Shown piece after piece: positions 40,997-48,640 of a stretch of 62,746 bases of DNA. The number at the start of each line of letters is the position of its first letter. The first letter of the stretch is position 1. Source of the stretch: Gammaproteobacteria bacterium (GTDB lineage Bacteria; Pseudomonadota; Gammaproteobacteria; Steroidobacterales; JABDKV01). A program made the position numbers and the translations under genes. The notes below the pieces were generated by a model. It saw nothing but the letters and a program-made list of their open reading frames with translations. It was not told where the DNA came from and made no database searches. The stretch spans positions 1 to 62,746 of the forward strand of contig JAHEKH010000005.1 in the NCBI GenBank assembly GCA_024638445.1, written 5' to 3'.

Positions 40997-43975
40997 ATGT
41001 TACGTTCGATAATTCTCGGGGTCGCGCTGCTGGCCACCCTGCCCGCTTCCGCCAGCTATGTCCTGTTCGAGGCGCCCCAGGCCCGCCCGCTGGTGCTCTC
41101 ACCCGACGGCAGCCGCCTCTATGCCCTGAATACGCCGGATGACCGGCTGGAGATTTTTACCGTGCTGGCCGATGGCCTGGTCCACGAGGCCAGTGTGCCC
41201 GTCGGGATGCGACCAGTGGCTCTCGCGGCGCACGGCGACGAAGTCTGGGTCGTCAATCACCTGTCGGACAGCATCAGCATCGTCGATGTCAGCGGCTCGC
41301 CCCGGGTCACCCGGACACTGCTGGTCGGTGACGAACCCTCGGATATTGTCATCGCCGGTGGCGGTCGTGCTTTTGTCACCACCGCGCATCGCGGTCAGGC
41401 CAGCCCCACGCCACGTGGCGAGTACTGGGTCGCCGGAGCCGGCCGTGCCGACGTCTGGGTATTCGACACCAGCAATCCGGGCGCCGCACTCGGCGGCGAC
41501 CCGCTGACCGTCATCACCGTATTTGGCGACAAGCCACGCGCGCTGGCCGCCAGCGCCGATGGCACGGAAGTCTATGCCGCCGTTTTTCATTCCGGCAACC
41601 GCACAACGGCGCTCAATGAGGGGCTGGTTTGCGACGGGGGTGCAGCCGTCGGTGCGTGCAGCATCGAGGGCGGCACCGCGCCCGGTGGACTGCCGGCACC
41701 GAACACCAACCACGAAGGTTTCGAGAATCCGGAGGTCGGCCTGATCGTGCAGTACGATCCGGTCAGCGGCGAATGGCTCGACGAACTGGACCGCGACTGG
41801 TCGGATGCCGTGCGCTTCGACCTGCCGGATCTCGATGTCTTTACCATCGATGCCGACGCGCCGGTGCCCGTGGAAACTGCCAGCGTAGCCGGCGTTGGCA
41901 CGGTGCTGTTCAACATGGCTGTCAACCCGGCAAACGGCAAGCTCTACGTCAGCAACACTGAAGCCAATAACCGGGTTCGCTTCGAAGGGCCCGGGGAATT
42001 TACAGCGGGCCAGAAGCCGGCAGGCGAGCCCGACACGGTACGCGGTCACCTGCATGAAGCAAGAATTACGGTCGTCGATGGTGCGATCGTCCTGCCGCGT
42101 CACCTCAACAAGCATATCGATTACGACACCGTGCCGGTGGCCGCCGGTGTCCGTGACGACAGCCTTGCCACACCGACCGCCATGGTGTTTACCGGAGACG
42201 GCAGCACGCTTTACGTTGCTGCCTTTGGCTCCTCGAAGATCGGTGTGTTCGACACCGCCGAACTCGAAGCCGACACGTTCGTGCCGGCTGCCGCCAGCCA
42301 TATCGAGCTGACCGGCGGCGGCCCGAGCGGGCTCGCGCTCGACGAAGCGGGCAACCGGCTGTTCGTGCTGACGCGTTTCGACAACGCGGTCAGCATGATC
42401 GACCTGGCCGACGGCAGCGAGAGTTTCCGGCGCACCCTGCACAACCCGGAGCCGGTAAGCATCACGGACGGACGGCCGTTTCTTTACGATGCGAGGCTGA
42501 CCTCGTCAAACGGCGAAGCCTCCTGTTCGAGCTGTCATGTCTTTGGCGACATGGACGATCTCGCCTGGGATCTCGGCGACCCTGACGGTAACCGCGAGGA
42601 CAACCCGAACCCGTTCCCGGTAGTCGGTACCAGCAACCCGCGCTTTCACCCGATGAAGGGACCGATGACGACCCAGAGCCTGCGCGGCATGGCCGTTCAC
42701 GGCCCGATGCACTGGCGCGGCGATCGCACCGGCGGCAGCGACGGCGGCGACCCGCTGGACGAAAACGCGGCTTTCAACGCTTTCAACGGGGCGTTTCCCG
42801 GGCTGATCGGCCGCGACGAGGGAGAGCTCGCCGCAGCAGACATGCAGGCGTTTACCGATTTCATCCTGCAGCTGGTTTATCCGCCCAATCCCATCCGCCA
42901 GCTCGACAACAGCCTGCGGGAGGACGAGTCACGCGGCCGTGATGCCTATTTCCAGGTACCCGGACCCGACATCGTTGCGTCATGCGATGGCTGCCACACA
43001 CTGGATCCGGCCAACGGATTTTTTGGCGGCGATGGCGGCTCGAGCATCGAGGGTGAAACCCAGGAGTTCAAGATTCCGCACCTGCGCAACACCTACCAGA
43101 AGATCGGCATGTTTGGCATGCCCGGAGCGCCGTTCATCATCGAGGGCGACAACAGCCATATGGGTGACCAGGTCCGCGGCTATGGCTTCCTGCACGACGG
43201 CAGCATCGACACGATGAAGCGATTCTTCGAGTCAGTGGTTTTCGACATCGGCTTCAACGCTTTCTTCCCGGACCCGGTGCAGGCCAGAACCGACCTGGAA
43301 GCATTCATGATGGCGTTCGACACCAACCTCGCGCCGGTCGTCGGTCAGCAGGTCACGCTGACGGCGAGTAACCCGGCAACGGCGGGCCCGCGAATCGACC
43401 TGCTGATTGCCCGGGCAGAGGCCGGCGAGACCGACCTGGTGGTTCGTGGCGTGGTCGACGGCCTCAGCCGTGGCGCGCGCTACAGCGGCGGCGCCTTCGT
43501 CACCGACGAAGCGGCTGCCGCCACGCTGACCGATGCCCAGGTCCGGGCGCTTGCCGCAACACCGGGCCAGGAGCTGACCTATGTCGCCATGCCACCGGGT
43601 TCCGGCCTGCGTGCCGGTGGCGATCGCGACAGCGACGGCATCCTGGACTTTGACGATTCCTGTCCGGCCGTTGCCGATCCCTCGCAAATTGACGGCGACA
43701 GCGACGGCATCGGCGATGCCTGCGACAACTGCACGCTGGCTGCAAACCCGGACCAGCGCGATACCAATGGCGACGGCTTCGGTAACGTTTGCGACGCCGA
43801 CCTGGATAACGACGGCCAGATCAACTTCTCCGACCTCAGCGCAATGGCCGATGCGTTCTTTACCTTTGACGGTGGCGACGCCGACCTCGACGGTGACGGC
43901 GCAGTAAATTTCGCCGACCTGGCGATCATGGAGGACAGCTTTTTCCTGGCACCCGGGCCCAGCGCCTGGCAATAA
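40997..43975 (+). CDS. Secreted diheme cytochrome with beta-propeller, TSP3 and dockerin-like repeats (paralogue 2)
   Basis: From ATG 40997, behind a GGGGGG ribosome site, the protein has 992 residues and repeats the layout of its neighbour. There is a signal peptide (LRSIILGVALLATLPASA), then a beta-propeller (about 20-480). CSSCH is at 510-514 and CDGCH at 663-667, with HPMKGPMTTQSLRGM and MHWRGDR between them. Thrombospondin-3 repeats and two dockerin-like EF-hands follow (ADLDNDGQINFSDLSAM and ADLDGDGAVNFADLAIM). It ends APGPSAWQ. Long stretches are identical in pattern to paralogue 1, so the pair arose by tandem duplication. The sequence between the haems is the most divergent part. The frame is open upstream, but no signal peptide starts there. 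Confidence 0.75.
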   Translation: MLRSIILGVALLATLPASASYVLFEAPQARPLVLSPDGSRLYALNTPDDRLEIFTVLADGLVHEASVPVGMRPVALAAHGDEVWVVNHLSDSISIVDVSGSPRVTRTLLVGDEPSDIVIAGGGRAFVTTAHRGQASPTPRGEYWVAGAGRADVWVFDTSNPGAALGGDPLTVITVFGDKPRALAASADGTEVYAAVFHSGNRTTALNEGLVCDGGAAVGACSIEGGTAPGGLPAPNTNHEGFENPEVGLIVQYDPVSGEWLDELDRDWSDAVRFDLPDLDVFTIDADAPVPVETASVAGVGTVLFNMAVNPANGKLYVSNTEANNRVRFEGPGEFTAGQKPAGEPDTVRGHLHEARITVVDGAIVLPRHLNKHIDYDTVPVAAGVRDDSLATPTAMVFTGDGSTLYVAAFGSSKIGVFDTAELEADTFVPAAASHIELTGGGPSGLALDEAGNRLFVLTRFDNAVSMIDLADGSESFRRTLHNPEPVSITDGRPFLYDARLTSSNGEASCSSCHVFGDMDDLAWDLGDPDGNREDNPNPFPVVGTSNPRFHPMKGPMTTQSLRGMAVHGPMHWRGDRTGGSDGGDPLDENAAFNAFNGAFPGLIGRDEGELAAADMQAFTDFILQLVYPPNPIRQLDNSLREDESRGRDAYFQVPGPDIVASCDGCHTLDPANGFFGGDGGSSIEGETQEFKIPHLRNTYQKIGMFGMPGAPFIIEGDNSHMGDQVRGYGFLHDGSIDTMKRFFESVVFDIGFNAFFPDPVQARTDLEAFMMAFDTNLAPVVGQQVTLTASNPATAGPRIDLLIARAEAGETDLVVRGVVDGLSRGARYSGGAFVTDEAAAATLTDAQVRALAATPGQELTYVAMPPGSGLRAGGDRDSDGILDFDDSCPAVADPSQIDGDSDGIGDACDNCTLAANPDQRDTNGDGFGNVCDADLDNDGQINFSDLSAMADAFFTFDGGDADLDGDGAVNFADLAIMEDSFFLAPGPSAWQ

Positions 43976-43989
43976 CGCAAGGGGACGGC

Positions 43990-44040
43990 AATTAAGGGAC
44001 AGTGACCTAACTCCTGGAGTTAGGTCACTGTCCCTTAATT
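43990..44040. repeat. 51-bp palindromic element, copy 2
   Basis: Perfect 25-base arms (43990-44014 and 44016-44040) surround a single T. The arms differ from copy 1 at one base (AAGGG for AGGGG) and the opposite arm carries the matching change. It begins 14 bases after the second cytochrome stop. A partial extra copy of the arm end (CCCTTAATTG) follows at 44045-44054. Confidence 0.85.
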
Positions 44041-44059
44041 GCGTCCCTTAATTGCCGGG

Positions 44060-44644
44060 TTAACGCCGGCGCCAGAGCAGCGCCAGACCGAAGGTCAGCA
44101 ATAACAGGGTTGCCGGCTCATCGACGGGCAGCCGGCCAATGTCGGCAAACGCCAGCCCGAAGCTGGAGAAATCGGACGTCCAGTCACCGGAAAATCCGGA
44201 CTGACTCAGGAGCACCCCGCCCTCCAGGCCGTAAAGCCCCGCGGCATCCCCACCGGTCACATCGAATACGAATTCGAGCAAACCGCTGTCGCTGAAGCCC
44301 ATGCCGGTCAGGATCCCGGTGAGCAACGTATTGCTGTTGTAGCCCAGGTCAGGAATTGTGCCGCCGACCGTCAGCGTACCGCCAACCAGGCTGCCGCTGC
44401 CGTCAACCGTCGCAATCAGGTCAAAGGTCCCGCCGAAAATGGAGTTGTCGGTGCCGGTATCGAGGACAAACGAAAACCCGGAGGCCTGGAGCACGTCGCT
44501 GTCGGCAAAATAGTCAACCGAGATAAAGCCAGAAACGATGTCCGGCTGGTCGCCCAGGGTGAGGTTCAGTGGCGTTGCCAGAACCGGTGCTGCGGTAAAC
44601 AACAGTGAGGCGGCGGTGATGATCGTTCTGATTCGGGTCGTCAT
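44060..44644 (-). CDS. PEP-CTERM sorting-domain protein
   Basis: From ATG 44642-44644, with GGAG upstream, the protein has 194 residues. A signal peptide (IITAASLLFTAAPVLA) is followed by a beta-rich, Gly/Thr/Asp-rich body. The C-terminal exosortase signal is complete: the EPAT motif, a hydrophobic helix LLLLTFGLALLW and a final RRR. An exosortase would cleave it and anchor or release it at the surface, usually with exopolysaccharide. The body matches no enzyme I recognise. It is the last of three such genes on the minus strand. Confidence 0.85.
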   Translation of the reverse strand: MTTRIRTIITAASLLFTAAPVLATPLNLTLGDQPDIVSGFISVDYFADSDVLQASGFSFVLDTGTDNSIFGGTFDLIATVDGSGSLVGGTLTVGGTIPDLGYNSNTLLTGILTGMGFSDSGLLEFVFDVTGGDAAGLYGLEGGVLLSQSGFSGDWTSDFSSFGLAFADIGRLPVDEPATLLLLTFGLALLWRRR

Positions 44645-44810
44645 ACTCAAGCTCCAGCAAAACCAGGTGACGTTGAACATAACCAAGCAAATTCCGGACC
44701 ACCGCGAAACGGATGACTATTTTTCAATGGCTTGGGCGACTTTATTGATTCTTATATGACTATTTTTTGCTCATTGCTGTAAGAAATATCGACAGGGGAG
44801 AGGCTCCCGG

Positions 44811-44863
44811 AATTAGGGGACAGTGACCTGACTCCGACGGAGTCAGGTCACTGTCCTCTAATT
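44811..44863. repeat. 53-bp palindromic element, copy 3
   Basis: The arms 44811-44835 and 44839-44863 surround GAC. Compared with copy 1, the A-T pair inside CCTAAC/GTTAGG is a G-C pair here (CCTGAC/GTCAGG), so the stem is kept by a paired change. One mismatch (T at 44857) remains, which would be a G-U pair in one RNA strand. Confidence 0.85.
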
Positions 44864-44867
44864 GCTC

Positions 44868-44897
44868 AAAAAAAAGGCCCCGCGATGCGGGGCCTTT
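44868..44897 (-). terminator. Intrinsic terminator of the SGNH hydrolase gene
   Basis: AAAGGCCCCGC (44873-44883) pairs perfectly with GCGGGGCCTTT (44887-44897) around GAT. The minus strand continues into eight T. It lies 19 bases after the hydrolase stop. Confidence 0.9.
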
Positions 44898-44916
44898 AGT
44901 CCGTTGGAACGTCCGG

Positions 44917-45858
44917 TCAGCTGCGCTGACGACGCCGTCCGAGGAAACCGAGGAATCCCAGGCCGGAGAGCAGCAGCGGCAGAGCGGCCGGGACCGGCAC
45001 GACCTGCAGCTGTGCGGCAGCCATGTCGCCCAGCAAGGCGTGCGCCGCAGATGTCGGGTGAATGCCGTCCCAGAACACGTACTCGTCCGGGTTGGCGCAA
45101 ACCGCTCCGGGTCCACCGGTGCCCAGCAATCCTTCGTAGCAGGCGTCGCTGACGTTGGTGAAACCAAATGCGGCCGGATCGCCCAGCATCATGTTGAAAA
45201 TCGAGAAGACGTCGAACTCCACGATATTCAGCGACGAATCGGCATCACGCAACGCAGCCATCTCGATAGCCAGCGCCGTGTTGTGTGCCAGCGACACTGC
45301 GCTGATAAACGCTGCATCCCCACCGGGTGCCTCGCCCGCGAGTGACTCGGGCGTCAGGCCGATGTCCGGCAGGTTGGGCACCAGGAAGTTCGTGGCACCG
45401 GCTGCGGCGAGGCTGGCGATGATATCGGCAATGTTGGTGGGCCCGGTGGCATCGCCATCGCGAACGTCGTTACCGCCGCCCCACACGACATACAGTGCAT
45501 CCGGATCGGCAAAGCCGCCTGAATCGGCCAGGTAATTATCCCGTTGCGTGAGGAGGCTGTCGGGAAAACCCCCGCCCCCGGTGCGCGCTCCGCCCCAGGC
45601 GTAGTTGTTGCCACCGGTAAACGAGGGCGTGGTCATCGGCAGCCCGAGGTTGCCGGCCAGGTACTGCACCCACACCGGGCCATTGCTGAAATAACCGTTG
45701 TCGTAAGGCGCTATGGGCAGCCCCAGCAGCGAACCAATGTTGCCCGAGTCGGACAGGCTGTCGCCGAATACGTACATTGCCGAATACGCGTGTGCGGATA
45801 CCGGCAGGTTGATGGCGGCTACGAGGGCAGCCAGCGCTAAAGTCTTGCGAAGTTTCAT
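44917..45858 (-). CDS. SGNH/GDSL hydrolase with a PEP-CTERM-type anchor
   Basis: The 313-residue exported esterase/lipase-type protein has a signal peptide (LALAALVAAINLPVSAHA). Block I with the catalytic Ser is VFGDSLSDSGN at about 31-41. The block III GGND is present, and block V is DGIHPTSAAH with catalytic Asp and His near 269-272. The C-terminus is VPVPAALPLLLSGLGFLG followed by RRRQRS, an exosortase signal of the VPxPA type. Substrate could be a lipid or an acetylated polysaccharide. A minus-strand terminator follows, so it is probably monocistronic. Confidence 0.9.
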   Translation of the reverse strand: MKLRKTLALAALVAAINLPVSAHAYSAMYVFGDSLSDSGNIGSLLGLPIAPYDNGYFSNGPVWVQYLAGNLGLPMTTPSFTGGNNYAWGGARTGGGGFPDSLLTQRDNYLADSGGFADPDALYVVWGGGNDVRDGDATGPTNIADIIASLAAAGATNFLVPNLPDIGLTPESLAGEAPGGDAAFISAVSLAHNTALAIEMAALRDADSSLNIVEFDVFSIFNMMLGDPAAFGFTNVSDACYEGLLGTGGPGAVCANPDEYVFWDGIHPTSAAHALLGDMAAAQLQVVPVPAALPLLLSGLGFLGFLGRRRQRS

Positions 45859-45900
45859 CAGATCCCCTGCTTATTGTTTAAATGTAAGATCCCGAAACAA

Positions 45901-45925
45901 GAAACCCCGCACGCGGCGGGGTTTC
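45901..45925 (-). terminator. Probable terminator after the VPxPA-CTERM gene
   Basis: GAAACCCCGC (45901-45910) pairs with GCGGGGTTTC (45916-45925). The minus strand continues TTGTTTC. It lies between the tandem genes at 45962 and 45858. Confidence 0.7.
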
Positions 45926-45961
45926 CGGAGTTCCAGTTATGAACCGTTACTCTGTTTCGAG

Positions 45962-46519
45962 TCAGGCAGTCTTGCGACGACGCAGACCGACCAGCCCGAG
46001 CATCGCGGAACCCATGAGCCAGACAGCGGCCGGGATCGGGACGACTTTCTGTTCGAAGGAACCCTCAACGGAGGCAACGAAAACCGTTCCGAAGCCCACG
46101 GTCACTTCCATAGCGCCAGTAAGAAGGTCGATGGTGACCACGCCGCCGAGACCACCAAGCGTTCCACCGACGAATTCGCCAGTGAGCAAGCCGCTGGCAA
46201 AGTCGCCGTTCGCGTCAAGCGTTCCATCTCCCGTCATGATGACGCCATCGCCACCGGGCTCCGGATACTCAACCGGAATAACGCCGCCCACCAGAAAGCT
46301 AAAATCCGCGAACGTGTCATCGATGATAAAGGCTTCACCCGGGCCAGCGTCGATCGTGATCGAACCGTCAACCGGGTCGCCGGTGAATACCGGCACCAAC
46401 GAGCAGATGGCATCGTTACAGTCGGTGATGGTACCTGAGTAATTGTATGTCGCGGCAGACGCCGGACCCGCAATGAGCGCAGCGCCGAATACGGCCAGCG
46501 CCAAAAAACGTTTGGACAT
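45962..46519 (-). CDS. VPxPA-CTERM sorting-domain protein
   Basis: The 185-residue protein has a signal peptide (RFLALAVFGAALIAGPASA) and a beta-rich acidic body with two cysteines near the N-terminus (TDCNDAICS). The C-terminal exosortase signal is VPIPAAVWLMGSAMLGLVG followed by RRRKTA. The VPxPA version differs from the EPAT version of the gene at 44060, so more than one sorting enzyme or a tolerant one may be present. The body is of unknown function. The 311-base gap upstream (46520-46830), shared with the divergent PAS gene, shows no further gene or clear repeat. Confidence 0.85.
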   Translation of the reverse strand: MSKRFLALAVFGAALIAGPASAATYNYSGTITDCNDAICSLVPVFTGDPVDGSITIDAGPGEAFIIDDTFADFSFLVGGVIPVEYPEPGGDGVIMTGDGTLDANGDFASGLLTGEFVGGTLGGLGGVVTIDLLTGAMEVTVGFGTVFVASVEGSFEQKVVPIPAAVWLMGSAMLGLVGLRRRKTA

Positions 46520-46830
46520 GATTGCCCCCTCTTAATTTTCTTAGTCGTTTAGTCTTATATGCCGGTCCAGCCGGCAACCCCTCGTTATGACCTTACCCCG
46601 GGGGGCGGCCTCTTACCGGGCAAATGATCGCAGAATCCGGCGACCGCGTCTACCCGCCGCCTGGACCCGGTTTATGTAAAAACGACTATTATTCAGGAGG
46701 TTGAGGCCTCAGAGCCGAAAAATCGACAGATATTCACATTTTCAGTCGGCGTTTGTTGTCCTATATCACTACAATCCCGGTGCCTATCCGGCAGGGTGAG
46801 AGCCGGGCCCGAGGTTACTGCAGCGCACAA

Positions 46831-48072
46831 ATGAGTGAAAACGGCGAGAATCCGCTCCGCAGCCGCGTCACCTTCGTCGAGGTCGATGCCGCGACGGTCG
46901 ATGCCGCGGCCAGCCAGTCTGCGCCTCGTCTCGAAGTCACCGGTCTCGACAGCGTCGAACAACTGCTGACGGCTTCGAGCCTGGGCACGCTCGACTGTGA
47001 GGTGGTCGTGCTCGGCGCGGCGACCAAGGACCCCGTGCGGGTGGCGCAGCATATCCAGAAGCTCGACAAAAATATCCAGCTGGTCATCCTGGCGGCTGAC
47101 GACACCGCCGACGATTACCGGCGCCAGATCGAGTTCAGCCCGTTTCTCGGCGACGCGGTCACCGTCCTTTCGATCGACCAGCTCGACGAGCTCAAGAAGC
47201 ACGTGGGCCGGGCGGTCAAGCGCGCACACCGGCGTTGCAGCTACAGCCGCTCGGGTGAAGACGGGTCGGGCCAGGGTGGACGGGTGTATCGCGAGGCCAA
47301 CCTCTATCTCGGTAACGTCCTGGAGCACGCCCCGATCGGCATGCTGACGCTGGATTCCGCCGGCCGGATCCAGATGCTCAATCGCCGCGGCAGCGAAATA
47401 CTCGACGTGCGCGAACGCGATGTGCTGGACACGCCGTTTGAAAGCTTCTTCCTGCCGGTGGACCGAATCCGGCTGAACCGCGTGCTCAGTGATTACGACG
47501 CCTATGTCGGGCACTTTCGGATCTCACCCTATGGTGAGGAACCCCGCTACGTCGAAATGACGGCCTCAGACTATGTCTCCCGCTCCGGTCAGCCCGGCCA
47601 CATGGTCATCCTTCACGATGTCACCGACCGGGTGGCAGCGGAACAGGCGCGGGTGCGTGCGGCTGCGGCGCTACAGGCCAGCGAGGACCGTTTTCTCGAA
47701 CTGGCCGAAGTCCTGAGGCTCATTCCCTGGGAGGCCGATGTTGCCAGCGGCCGGATAACCTACGTCGGCGAACTGGCCGAACACATTACCGGCTATCCGT
47801 GCGAGCAGTGGTACACGGACGGCTTCTGGCAACAGCTGGTGCACCCCGATGACCGCGAAAAAGCGAGCCGCCAGCGGCGCAACAACCATCGCCGGCTGCA
47901 GAATTTCGACTACCAGTACCGGATCGTGACGGCCGACGGCAAGACCCGCTGGATTCACGACATTGTCAACGTGGTGCGTGACAATCATGCCAAGCCGGTT
48001 AAGCTGCGTGGCTTCATGGTGGACGTCACCGAGAGTCACCAGTACACCGGCAAAGCGGCCAGCCAGCGCTGA
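46831..48072 (+). CDS. PAS-domain sensor protein without an output domain
   Basis: From ATG 46831 the protein has 413 residues; an in-frame TTG 78 bases upstream is possible. The N-terminal ~130 residues look like a receiver-type alpha/beta fold (VTFVEVDAATV, DCEVVVLGAA, IQLVILAADD), but the usual phospho-acceptor pattern is not clear. Two PAS domains follow. One is at about 155-275 (VLEHAPIGMLTLDSAGRIQM). The other is at about 290-405, PAS_3-like with YPCEQWYTDGFWQQLVHPDD and DVTESHQ. There is no kinase, GGDEF or DNA-binding domain, so it would have to signal through a partner. Confidence 0.75.
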   Translation: MSENGENPLRSRVTFVEVDAATVDAAASQSAPRLEVTGLDSVEQLLTASSLGTLDCEVVVLGAATKDPVRVAQHIQKLDKNIQLVILAADDTADDYRRQIEFSPFLGDAVTVLSIDQLDELKKHVGRAVKRAHRRCSYSRSGEDGSGQGGRVYREANLYLGNVLEHAPIGMLTLDSAGRIQMLNRRGSEILDVRERDVLDTPFESFFLPVDRIRLNRVLSDYDAYVGHFRISPYGEEPRYVEMTASDYVSRSGQPGHMVILHDVTDRVAAEQARVRAAAALQASEDRFLELAEVLRLIPWEADVASGRITYVGELAEHITGYPCEQWYTDGFWQQLVHPDDREKASRQRRNNHRRLQNFDYQYRIVTADGKTRWIHDIVNVVRDNHAKPVKLRGFMVDVTESHQYTGKAASQR

Positions 48073-48241
48073 TCCCCCTCGATCGTGCGGGACCGGGCGC
48101 CGCCGGGACCTGCGCGAACCGCGAGGTCGGCCCGGGTCGGCCCGGGTCATAAAGGAAGCCGGTTGCCGGGATCGATACACCCTGCAAGCTACAGCGACAG
48201 ACCGGTTTGTCCGCTGCGGCAGCGACCCGCATAATGCCGCG

Positions 48242-48640
48242 ATGCGCCTGCCCACCGTTTTCGCAGTTGTCGCAACCGCGCTGACCGGCGGTGTGCTGAT
48301 CTATCTGTTTGCGCGTCCCGACAGCGTGTTCGCATCCGGAATCGTCGTTGCCTTGCCCCTGGCCGGCCAGCTGCCGTCATTCCTGCACACGCTGGCTTTT
48401 GCGCTGGCGTCAGCCGCTCTCGTCGCCCCGGCAGCCGTTACGCCGGCGATCCTGGGCTGGGGCCTGCTGTCCGTGACCGGGGAACTGCTGCAGCATCCGG
48501 CTGCGCCGGTGGCCGGAGCGCTAGAGACTTATCGCAACGCCAGCACCTTCGACCCACTCGATCTCGCCGCAATCGTGGCAGCCTGCCTGCTGTCGTGGTT
48601 ACTGACCCGCCGGCACAGGCCCGGCCTGGAAACCGCATGA
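48242..48640 (+). CDS. Small VanZ-like membrane protein
   Basis: From ATG 48242 the protein has 132 residues and three to four hydrophobic segments. The segment GELLQHPAAPVAG followed by TFDPLDLAAIVAA resembles the helix pair of VanZ-like proteins, where an E-L-x-Q and a D-L are conserved. The resemblance is weak. Its stop overlaps the next start (ATGA), so it is coupled to the secreted unknown at 48637. The frame is open far upstream, but the hydrophobic protein starts here. Confidence 0.6.
   Translation: MRLPTVFAVVATALTGGVLIYLFARPDSVFASGIVVALPLAGQLPSFLHTLAFALASAALVAPAAVTPAILGWGLLSVTGELLQHPAAPVAGALETYRNASTFDPLDLAAIVAACLLSWLLTRRHRPGLETA

Noticed and set aside
37697-43975. Cellulosome-type role for the dockerin-like repeats
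   Set aside because: No cohesin, scaffoldin or glycoside hydrolase is seen. The EF-hands alone are more likely calcium-binding surface repeats.
40853-44863. Palindromes as terminal repeats of one composite transposon
   Set aside because: Each copy is itself a full palindrome and no transposase lies between them.
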